The position numbers were made by a program, and so were the translations under genes. Shown piece after piece: positions 6,817-13,123 of a DNA stretch of 20,299 nucleotides. The stretch spans positions 1 to 20,299 of the forward strand of contig DATGUP010000006.1 of assembly GCA_035301265.1 (NCBI GenBank), in the 5' to 3' direction. This DNA comes from DATGUP01 sp035301265. GTDB taxonomy: Bacteria > Bacillota > Bacilli > Bacillales > Amphibacillaceae. Below the pieces are notes generated by a model, which had not been told where the DNA came from, did not search any database, and saw nothing but the letters and a program-made list of their open reading frames with translations. The stretch's first letter is position 1, and each line of letters starts with the position of its first letter.

Positions 6817-9132
6817 ATGTTAAATGACAATAGAGAATTGCCATTACTTCCTTTACGAGGATTGCTCATTTTTCCATCCATGGTCCTTCATCTTGATGTA
6901 GGGCGAGACAAATCGGTTGCTGCATTAGAAAAAGCTATGATGGGTGATCAAATTATTTTTTTAGTCGCGCAAAAGAAAGTTAGCTTAAATGAGCCAACTC
7001 CCGAAGATATTTACCGCGTCGGTACGTTAGCTAAAGTAAAGCAGATGCTCAAATTACCAAATGGTACGCATCGGGTCCTTGTTGAAGGAATTAAACGAGG
7101 CGAAATTATCCAGTATCAAGAAAATGATATCGAATTTATAGTTGAAGTGAAGGAAATAACCGATATCCATGGTGAGACTTATGAAGAAGAGGCGCTAAAG
7201 CGCTCCCTGTTAGATCAATTTGAACAATACATAAACGTATCCCGCAAAATAACGCGTGAAACATTTATGACGATTGCCGACATTGATGAACCTGGTCGTT
7301 TGGCCGACATGATCGCTTCTCATCTGCCGTTAAAGATAACAGACAAACAAGATCTTCTCGCGACGGAAAATATCGTAGAACGGATGGAAAAGCTCGTTAA
7401 ACTTATTACAGATGAGAAGAAAATTCTTGATTTAGAAAGAAAAATTGACCAGCAAGTTAAAGCATCAATGGAAAAAACACAGAAGGAATACTATTTACGA
7501 GAACAATTAAAAACCATTCAAAAAGAACTTGGGGAACAAGATGGCAAAATGGGTGAAATTGCCGAGCTGCAAAAAAGAATAGAAAATTCGGATATGCCGC
7601 AACGGATTGTTGATGTTGCCTTGAAAGAATTAGGCCGTTACGAAAAAGTGCCGCAAAGCTCTGCGGAAAGCTCGGTCATCCGCAACTATATCGAATGGTT
7701 GTTGTCACTGCCATGGTCAGAAAAGACAGAGGATACGATTGATATTGAGCAGGCTCAGAAGATTTTAGATCAGGATCATTATGGACTAGAGAAAGTGAAA
7801 GAACGCATTCTTGAATATTTAGCCGTACAAAAATTAACCCGCTCGATCAAAGGTCCGATTCTTTGTCTCGTTGGTCCACCAGGTGTCGGCAAAACATCGC
7901 TGGCCAAGTCAATTGCCCGTTCAGTCAACAGGAATTTCGTGCGAATTTCACTAGGCGGAGTTCGCGATGATGCAGAAATACGTGGACATCGGCGCACTTA
8001 TATCGGGGCGATGCCAGGCCGGATTATCCAAGGTATGAAAAAGGCCCAAACGATCAATCCGGTTTTTCTTCTTGATGAAATCGATAAAATGGCGAATGAT
8101 TTCCGCGGAGACCCTTCCTCCGCGATGCTTGAAGTGTTGGATCCAGAGCAAAACAACGCATTCAGCGATCATTTTATTGAAGAGCCGTACGATTTATCCA
8201 ATGTTTTATTCATTGCGACGGCCAACTATATTAACAACATTCCAGCTCCCCTTTTAGACCGGATGGAAGTGATCAAGATAAGTGGATACACAGAAGTCGA
8301 AAAGACCCATATCGCCAAGGAACATTTATTGCCCAAACAATTGAAGGAAAATGGTTTGAAAAAAGGAAACTTGCAGATTCGCCATAAGGCGTTAAAACAG
8401 ATTATTCGCACTTATACTAGGGAAGCTGGTGTGCGCGGTTTAGAACGACAGATTGCCACGCTATGCCGCAAAACAGCCAAAACGATCATATCTAAAGAGC
8501 GCAAACGGGTAATTGTGACGGAAAAAAATTTGTCACAATGGCTCGGAAAACCGCTCTATCGCTACGGGCAAATGGAAAAGGAGAACCAAATTGGAGCGGC
8601 AACGGGTTTAGCTTATACAGCATCCGGAGGGGATACTCTATCGATTGAAGTAACCCATTATCCAGGTAAGGGGAAGTTAACGTTGACAGGGAAATTAGGC
8701 GACGTGATGCAGGAGTCAGCACAAGCTGCATTTAGCTATATCCGCTCACGTGCGAATGAATTGAATATCGATCCTGATTTTTATGAAAAATACGATATCC
8801 ATATTCACGTTCCAGAAGGGGCAACACCGAAAGACGGGCCATCAGCAGGAATTACAATGGCAACAGCGCTTGTGTCCTCTTTAACCGGACGAGCGGTGAA
8901 AAAGGAAGTCGGCATGACCGGTGAAATCACATTGCGTGGAAGAGTTTTACCTATTGGTGGCTTGAAGGAAAAATCGCTCAGTGCTCATCGAGCCGGTCTG
9001 ACAACGATTATCATTCCAGAAGATAATAAACGAGATATTGACGATATTCCAGAAAGCATTCGTCACGACCTTACATTTATACCCGTGAATCATATGGATC
9101 AAGTGCTCGAATCTGCACTGGTGAGAGTGTAA
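6817..9132 (+). CDS. lonA: ATP-dependent protease LonA
   Basis: The start at ATG 6817 is set by TTGGAGG ending 8 nt upstream. An in-frame ATG at 6784 lacks a ribosome site and lies inside inverted repeats. The product has 771 residues, typical for bacterial LonA. It has an N-terminal substrate-binding domain (LPLLPLRGLLIFPSMVLHLD near the start) and a coiled region with EYYLREQLKTIQKELGE. The AAA+ module has Walker A GPPGVGKT (353-360) and Walker B FLLDEIDK. The C-terminal protease has the catalytic dyad Ser676 (PKDGPSAG) and Lys719 (GGLKEK). It degrades misfolded and regulatory proteins in the cytoplasm as a homohexamer. The stop is followed after one base by the engB start, so the two genes are co-transcribed and probably translationally coupled. 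Confidence 0.97.
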   Translation: MLNDNRELPLLPLRGLLIFPSMVLHLDVGRDKSVAALEKAMMGDQIIFLVAQKKVSLNEPTPEDIYRVGTLAKVKQMLKLPNGTHRVLVEGIKRGEIIQYQENDIEFIVEVKEITDIHGETYEEEALKRSLLDQFEQYINVSRKITRETFMTIADIDEPGRLADMIASHLPLKITDKQDLLATENIVERMEKLVKLITDEKKILDLERKIDQQVKASMEKTQKEYYLREQLKTIQKELGEQDGKMGEIAELQKRIENSDMPQRIVDVALKELGRYEKVPQSSAESSVIRNYIEWLLSLPWSEKTEDTIDIEQAQKILDQDHYGLEKVKERILEYLAVQKLTRSIKGPILCLVGPPGVGKTSLAKSIARSVNRNFVRISLGGVRDDAEIRGHRRTYIGAMPGRIIQGMKKAQTINPVFLLDEIDKMANDFRGDPSSAMLEVLDPEQNNAFSDHFIEEPYDLSNVLFIATANYINNIPAPLLDRMEVIKISGYTEVEKTHIAKEHLLPKQLKENGLKKGNLQIRHKALKQIIRTYTREAGVRGLERQIATLCRKTAKTIISKERKRVIVTEKNLSQWLGKPLYRYGQMEKENQIGAATGLAYTASGGDTLSIEVTHYPGKGKLTLTGKLGDVMQESAQAAFSYIRSRANELNIDPDFYEKYDIHIHVPEGATPKDGPSAGITMATALVSSLTGRAVKKEVGMTGEITLRGRVLPIGGLKEKSLSAHRAGLTTIIIPEDNKRDIDDIPESIRHDLTFIPVNHMDQVLESALVRV

Positions 9133-9133
9133 T

Positions 9134-9715
9134 ATGAAAATAACAAAAGCAGAACTACTCATCAGTGCAGTATCACAAAAGCAGTACCCTAATGAGCGTC
9201 TTCCAGAATTAGCTTTAGCCGGACGGTCGAATGTTGGCAAGTCTTCATTTATCAATAAAATGATCAACCGGAAAAACTTAGCCCACACGTCGTCAAAACC
9301 CGGAAAAACACGGATCTTGAATTTTTATAACATCAATGACACGTTTTTATTCGTCGATGTTCCTGGATATGGATATGCTAAAGTGTCCAAAAAGGAGCGG
9401 GCGAAATGGGGCACAATGATGGAGACTTACTTTGAGACGCGTCGATCGTTAAAAGCTGTTTTACTTATAACAGACATCCGTCATGATCCGACCGAACTCG
9501 ATGTGCAAATGTATCATTATGTGAAATACTTCCACCACCCTGTTATCGTCATTGCTACTAAATCGGATAAAATTTCTAAAGGGAGAAGAGACGAGCATTT
9601 GCAACGAGCAGCTGATATACTACAGCTACATCCAGATGATATCGTGATTCCTTTTTCAGCAAAGACAGGGGATGGAAAAGAAATAGCTTGGCGAAATATA
9701 AAAAAATATATTTGA
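9134..9715 (+). CDS. ysxC: EngB/YsxC, GTPase for 50S ribosome assembly
   Basis: A 193-residue single-domain GTPase of the EngB family, at the expected length. G1 is GRSNVGKSS (30-38), the G2 threonine is in KPGKTR (Thr59), G3 is DVPGYG (75-80), G4 is TKSDK (142-146) and G5 is SAKTG (175-179). EngB acts late in large-subunit assembly and is essential in B. subtilis. The start lies one base after the lonA stop, with its weak ribosome site GGTGAGAG inside the lonA end, which indicates translational coupling. A terminator with a long T-run follows at once, closing the lon-ysxC unit. In B. subtilis hemA follows, but here a divergent-strand membrane gene occupies that position. Confidence 0.97.
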   Translation: MKITKAELLISAVSQKQYPNERLPELALAGRSNVGKSSFINKMINRKNLAHTSSKPGKTRILNFYNINDTFLFVDVPGYGYAKVSKKERAKWGTMMETYFETRRSLKAVLLITDIRHDPTELDVQMYHYVKYFHHPVIVIATKSDKISKGRRDEHLQRAADILQLHPDDIVIPFSAKTGDGKEIAWRNIKKYI

Positions 9716-9726
9716 TATATTAAAGA

Positions 9727-9753
9727 GAGGGGTAAGCCCCCTCATTTTTTTTT
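9727..9753 (+). terminator. Terminator of lon-ysxC
   Basis: GAGGGG (9727-9732) pairs with CCCCTC (9738-9743), loop 5 nt, followed by A and nine T (9745-9753). The T-run also encodes the C-terminal lysines of the convergent gene on the minus strand. Confidence 0.85.
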
Positions 9754-10224
9754 CTTTAATAAATAGACGCCTAACCCAATCAGAATAACAGGCCATAGGT
9801 TTTTAACAAGAGCGGTTATATCGTATATCCAATGAAACCAGCTTGGCAGTTGGACAGAAAAAATGAGCATTAACGAAATCCCCGCAAGTAAGATACCTAC
9901 CCAAAGACCTTCCTTTGTTTTTAGCCAGCGTATGAGAAATCCCACGCCGACAATAAAGGGATAAATAGCCCAATGATCGATCCAGAAAGCGTAATGTTCT
10001 AAGCCATGGAAATGTAACCCGAATCCAAACAGAATCGTTCCTGTCAACAAATGTTGATAATCCCTAGCTTTGTAACTATGGATTAAAAGGATTAGACCAA
10101 TAATCATTAAAAGGGTTGGCCATGAGTAAAAATTGGCTAAAACGGGAATGTTCATTTCTTTAAGCAGGAAATAAGTACCGATACCGATCAATATGTAAGC
10201 TATAAATGTGTTCGGACTTTTCAT
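9742..10224 (-). CDS. Multi-pass membrane protein, LiaI/LiaF-like (DUF5668-type)
   Basis: A 160-residue, strongly hydrophobic protein with about six membrane segments: residues 6-21, 34-49, 58-71, 83-100, 106-123 and 139-156. The repeated pattern (ILIGIGTYFLL, LLMIIGLILLI, WPVILIGLGVYLL) resembles the small-residue-rich helices of the LiaI-LiaF-like transmembrane region found in cell-envelope stress proteins. There is no soluble C-terminal domain. It ends in five basic residues, so its tail is probably cytoplasmic. The start at 10224 has AGAGGTGG about 9 nt upstream. Its stop overlaps the ysxC terminator, so the two are tightly convergent. The function is not known. The likeness is of hydrophobic pattern only, so the family call is tentative although the gene itself is convincing. 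Confidence 0.7.
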   Translation of the reverse strand: MKSPNTFIAYILIGIGTYFLLKEMNIPVLANFYSWPTLLMIIGLILLIHSYKARDYQHLLTGTILFGFGLHFHGLEHYAFWIDHWAIYPFIVGVGFLIRWLKTKEGLWVGILLAGISLMLIFSVQLPSWFHWIYDITALVKNLWPVILIGLGVYLLKKKK

Positions 10225-10291
10225 TCTTTTTTGCCACCTCTATTTCAATTAGAAGGAGGGTGAATTGCAAGCGTTTGATTTCGATACGTTT

Positions 10292-10300
10292 ATTGTACCA
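10292..10300 (-). promoter_or_regulatory. Extended -10 promoter for the membrane protein gene
   Basis: On the minus strand TGGTACAAT is an extended -10 (TGN plus TACAAT), about 70 bp before the start codon. The -35 region is poor. The rest of the 208-bp gap to spoVID holds no other gene, and I could not place a firm sporulation-type promoter for spoVID. Confidence 0.4.
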
Positions 10301-10432
10301 TATTCTTTCAATCAGAAGAATCGGCGGTTTGTAGACAATATTTTCGATTACGCATATATCGTGAATATTTTTCATATAGTGAACTAAGACATATAGGCAC
10401 ACCTATGGTTGTGAATGAAGGGAGGAAAGCTG

Positions 10433-11458
10433 TTGTCACATGAACGGGATATGTTTAGTTTTCAATTGAGCGAATCGATTTATTTTGAAAGGGGACAGGA
10501 AGTTGCAGACATAAAAGGCATTGCCCTTGACCCGGACATATCGATACATGCTTATGAGGAGTATATTTCCATCAGAGGTGTTATCGAGCTACAAGGGGAA
10601 TATGTTAAAGCGAAGCATCTATCTGAAGAAGATAGGGAGACGTTGGAATACGATGATTTTCATTCCAGAAGGTACGTTGAAAAAGTAGTAGAAACAACAG
10701 AAGGCACAGCGGAATTTAGCCATCGTTTTCCAGTGGAGATTTCTATTCCAGCATATAGAGTTGCTGATCTGGATGATGTCACGGTCAGCATTGAATCATT
10801 TGATTATAACGTACCAGATGTCGATCAGTTGCGGTTAACTTCGACGATTGTTATCCATGGTATTATGGATGAGTCGAAAACAGAAGCTGATGATCATTTT
10901 CGTGAGCTCGAAGATAACGAATCGTTGCCAACGTCAGCTGATCAGGAGCGCTTTGCGTTTGATATAACACAAACGGAATCGACAGAGTCGCAAGCGACAC
11001 ATGAAATTAAAGAAGTATCAGAAAAGTTGCCAGAAACTGAACTGGATGCCGATACCGATCGTTGGTTTACTAAAAAATCGCAAACAATAGCAGAATTCCT
11101 AGATGAAAAGACTGACGATGCGTCTTCAGAAACAGAAACCGAACCCGAACCTGCTGAATCAGCCGAACACTACGACGATGAGCTAGATGTTATGCATTTG
11201 GATGAATCACTTGATGAGGTAGAAAACGATTCTGATGAGGTGCAGGATGTTCGCTATTTATCGGATATGTTCCGAGAGGAAGAAGAACATTTTACGAAGG
11301 TGCGGTTTTGTATTGTTCAGGAAAGGGATACTATCGAATCGATTGCGAGTCGCTATGCTATATCACCTGGGCAACTGGTTAAACAAAACCGTCTGGCCGA
11401 TGAGACGATTTACGAAGGTCAATTATTAACGATTCCGTATCAAAAGAAGAACAAATAG
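10433..11458 (+). CDS. spoVID: SpoVID, spore coat encasement protein with C-terminal LysM
   Basis: The start is TTG 10433, 7 nt after GGGAGG (10420-10425). The in-frame ATG 10415 would place that ribosome site inside the gene and lacks one of its own. The product has 341 residues. The N-terminal domain opens MSHERDMFSFQLSESIYFER and continues with LDPDISIHAYEEYISIRG, the SpoVID signature. A long, very acidic, low-complexity middle (about 150-285, rich in Glu, Asp, Ser and Thr) leads to a LysM domain at about 292-336 (VQERDTIESIASRYAISPGQ, ending LLTIPYQKKN). In B. subtilis SpoVID guides the coat around the forespore, binds SafA and SpoIVA, and its LysM links coat to cortex formation. That protein is about 575 residues, so this one is much shorter in its linker. 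ysxE follows, as in Bacillus. Confidence 0.93.
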   Translation: MSHERDMFSFQLSESIYFERGQEVADIKGIALDPDISIHAYEEYISIRGVIELQGEYVKAKHLSEEDRETLEYDDFHSRRYVEKVVETTEGTAEFSHRFPVEISIPAYRVADLDDVTVSIESFDYNVPDVDQLRLTSTIVIHGIMDESKTEADDHFRELEDNESLPTSADQERFAFDITQTESTESQATHEIKEVSEKLPETELDADTDRWFTKKSQTIAEFLDEKTDDASSETETEPEPAESAEHYDDELDVMHLDESLDEVENDSDEVQDVRYLSDMFREEEEHFTKVRFCIVQERDTIESIASRYAISPGQLVKQNRLADETIYEGQLLTIPYQKKNK

Positions 11459-11467
11459 TTATAGCAA

Positions 11468-11496
11468 TGCCCCTTGTTTTAAATGATCAAGGGGTA
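11468..11496 (+). terminator. Hairpin between spoVID and ysxE, weak terminator
   Basis: CCCCTTG (11470-11476) pairs with CAAGGGG (11488-11494), extendable by two pairs. It is not followed by a T-run, so it is more likely an mRNA-stabilising or partly attenuating hairpin within a spoVID-ysxE transcript than a full stop. Confidence 0.4.
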
Positions 11497-11556
11497 CATG
11501 TTTATCTGTCACTTTGAGGCTTTGAATGGTCTTGTAAGGGGTGATAGCAATATATC

Positions 11557-12549
11557 ATGGATGATGTCCGCGAGGTGTTAAAATCGTATGCGATTGATCC
11601 GGCTTATATTGAACAAATAACAGACCGTTTATTTAAAGTTAAAGATAAAGAGCGAACGTATGCCGTAAAGAGAAGTCAATTGACAAGACAAACCGTGGCG
11701 ATGTGGGAACATGTCTATCACGAAGCAAATGATAAAAAGATTGCAGCTGTACTACCTGTATATCTAACAAAGGCGGGATTTTTATACATTACCATGCGTC
11801 ATACAGTTTATTATCTCACCCCATGGATTGATGAGGAAACGCTCGCTAGTAATCAACAAATTGAACGAACGTACCAACTCCTTGGCAAGCTTCATTACAA
11901 AACAAAACAGAAAACAGACATGAATACGGCCGTATCGATCAAACAGTTTAAATCATACCAAAATGATGTTCGGATGTATTTTTCCCGTATGAAAGCATAC
12001 GTTGAGACGTATGAAAAAAATCATTATATGTCACCGTTTGAGCTGCAAGTTTGTACACAGTTTCATAAAATTGCTATGATATGGAATGAACTTGACGACA
12101 ATATCGAACGATTGATTGTTGAATTAACGGACAAGACAAGCGGTCATATCAGCCTTTGTCACGGACAATTGATTAGACCACATATCGTACACAAACAGAA
12201 CACCTCTCATTTTATCAACTGGGAAAAAGCATATATCGGACATGCGATCGATGATCTTTCGCGTCTGTTGAATCATGCGGCGCTATTTTATAGTAATCCA
12301 AAAGATCAGTGGATCAATCAATTTTCGATTTATATTCAGGAAAACAAATTAGCAAAATATGAGCTCCTGTTATTGATGATCTATTTATTAGATCCAATGG
12401 ACTATTTTTTACTCATCGAACAAAGTGGTGACACGGCGATGATCGATCGCATCGGCCGGCTAGAACAACATTATCGCAGGCTTGATTTTGCCTGGCATAT
12501 GTCCCGGGAAATAAAAGCATCCTTTCTAACCGACACACCAAATCATTAA
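11557..12549 (+). CDS. ysxE: YsxE, CotS/YutH-type spore coat protein (kinase-like fold)
   Basis: A 330-residue protein whose place after spoVID and before valS, and whose overall sequence, match YsxE, a coat protein of the CotS family with an aminoglycoside-phosphotransferase/choline-kinase fold. Fragments of the fold are visible: a glycine-poor start (VKDKERTYAVKRS), a TPWIDEE hinge at about residue 88, and the catalytic-loop counterpart SLCHGQLIRPHIV (199-211). The metal-binding counterpart is FINWEKAYIGHAIDDLSRLL (219-238). In active kinases these read HGDxHxxN and DFxxA. Here the catalytic Asp is Gln204 and the DF(D/E) motif is N221-W222-E223, so phosphotransfer activity is unlikely and a structural role in the coat fits better. 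AAGGGGTGAT lies about 12 nt before ATG. Its stop overlaps the stop of a convergent small gene by 4 bp. Confidence 0.88.
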   Translation: MDDVREVLKSYAIDPAYIEQITDRLFKVKDKERTYAVKRSQLTRQTVAMWEHVYHEANDKKIAAVLPVYLTKAGFLYITMRHTVYYLTPWIDEETLASNQQIERTYQLLGKLHYKTKQKTDMNTAVSIKQFKSYQNDVRMYFSRMKAYVETYEKNHYMSPFELQVCTQFHKIAMIWNELDDNIERLIVELTDKTSGHISLCHGQLIRPHIVHKQNTSHFINWEKAYIGHAIDDLSRLLNHAALFYSNPKDQWINQFSIYIQENKLAKYELLLLMIYLLDPMDYFLLIEQSGDTAMIDRIGRLEQHYRRLDFAWHMSREIKASFLTDTPNH

Positions 12550-12740
12550 ATCCATTCCATATAAAAGGAAACAAACAACATGCATAAACAGCCAAGCAGT
12601 AATACATCCAATGACGTTGGAAACAACATTGTTCGAATCAGTTGGAAGATTAGAATCGGCAATGTGACACGTTCAATCACAATAATACATTTGAGAGCCC
12701 ATGGTGGCAATCGGTAACGATAATATCTGGCCAAACGCAT
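12546..12740 (-). CDS. Small two-helix membrane protein
   Basis: A 64-residue frame on the minus strand with a purine-rich AAGGGGGAG running right up to its ATG at 12740. The protein has a basic N-terminus (MRLARYYRYRLPPW) and two hydrophobic helices, about 15-37 and 43-62, joined by PTSLD, and ends MEWI. Its codons are not a mirror of any plus-strand gene, and the amphipathic design (basic start, two helices) is typical of real small membrane proteins. Short membrane proteins of this kind occur upstream of valS in other bacilli as far as I recall, but I cannot name a family. It is convergent with ysxE (4-bp stop overlap) and divergent from the valS leader. On its strand a CATATTATA sequence (12767-12775) could be a -10 of a sporulation sigma factor or of SigA. 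This is weak. Confidence 0.6.
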   Translation of the reverse strand: MRLARYYRYRLPPWALKCIIVIERVTLPILIFQLIRTMLFPTSLDVLLLGCLCMLFVSFYMEWI

Positions 12741-12806
12741 CTCCCCCTTGTTTCAATTGTTCTTTCATCATATAATATGAATGTACAGTAGATTCTTGTG
12801 AATGAG

Positions 12807-12835
12807 TTGATTTTTTTATAGTTTATCGATAAACT
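12807..12835 (+). promoter_or_regulatory. Promoter of the valS T-box transcript
   Basis: -35 TTGATT (12807-12812), 17-bp spacer, -10 TAAACT (12830-12835). Initiation near 12842 fits the beginning of T-box Stem I. Much of the promoter lies within a 32-bp palindrome. Confidence 0.5.
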
Positions 12836-12843
12836 ATAAAAAA
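12812..12843. repeat. 32-bp perfect palindrome at the valS promoter
   Basis: The left arm TTTTTTATAGTTTATC (12812-12827) is followed without a loop by its exact reverse complement GATAAACTATAAAAAA (12828-12843). Centre ATCGAT. It overlaps the spacer and -10 of the valS promoter and lies between divergent genes. It could be a dimer-binding operator. A terminator role is unlikely because no gene ends here. Confidence 0.85.
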
Positions 12844-12851
12844 TAAGAAAA

Positions 12852-13095
12852 TGCGAGGAGAGGGAGGAGTACAGAACAATACCCACAGAGAGGGAATTAA
12901 AAGCTGAGAAATTCCCGGGAAACCTTGTTCTGGAACGTCGCCCTTGATGCAGCTTCTTTGAAAAAAGAGTGAGTAGAAGGAGCCGGTCGTGAACCGTTAT
13001 CATTCAATGAGTGTGTGCGATAGGCGTGCAAACAAAGGTGGTACCACGGAAATTATGTCTTTCCGTCCTTTTTCAAGGGCGGAAAGACTTTTTAA
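12852..13095 (+). ncRNA. T-box riboswitch, valine-specific (GUC specifier)
   Basis: Stem I: CAGAACAA (12872-12879) pairs with TTGTTCTG (12925-12932). Below it an internal loop has AGGAGTA on the 5' side and GAACGTCG on the 3' side, which puts the codon GUC (Val) at 12937-12939 in the usual GAAC-NNN position. GAGGG/CCCTT closes the loop. The apical hairpin GGGAATT...AATTCCC carries GCTGAG. A short CGGT/ACCG stem III precedes the antiterminator. The T-box sequence AAAGGTGGTACCACGG (13034-13049) has the TGGT bulge (13039-13042), complementary to the ACCA end of a tRNA with discriminator A. Uncharged tRNA-Val would stabilise the antiterminator and turn on valS. Confidence 0.95.
13057..13093 (+). 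terminator. T-box-controlled terminator before valS
   Basis: GTCTTTCCGTCC (13057-13068) pairs with GGGCGGAAAGAC (13077-13088) with one G·U, loop 8 nt, followed by TTTTT (13089-13093). It competes with the antiterminator. Confidence 0.92.
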
Positions 13096-13107
13096 TTTAT
13101 AAATAAT

Positions 13108-13114
13108 AAGGAGG
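13108..13114 (+). promoter_or_regulatory. Ribosome-binding site deciding the valS start
   Basis: AAGGAGG lies 9 nt before ATG 13124 but only 3 nt before ATG 13118 (a GTG lies at 13121), which favours 13124 as the start. Confidence 0.65.
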
Positions 13115-13123
13115 AATATGGTG

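Noticed and set aside
10363..10397. SigE-type promoter for spoVID (GAATATTT ... CATATAGG)
   Set aside because: Both halves resemble SigE elements, but the 19-bp spacing is too long for the usual 14-15 bp, so it is not called.
10160..10402. 80-residue minus-strand frame upstream of the membrane protein
   Set aside because: It overlaps the membrane gene start in another frame, lacks a ribosome site and crosses the intergenic promoter region.
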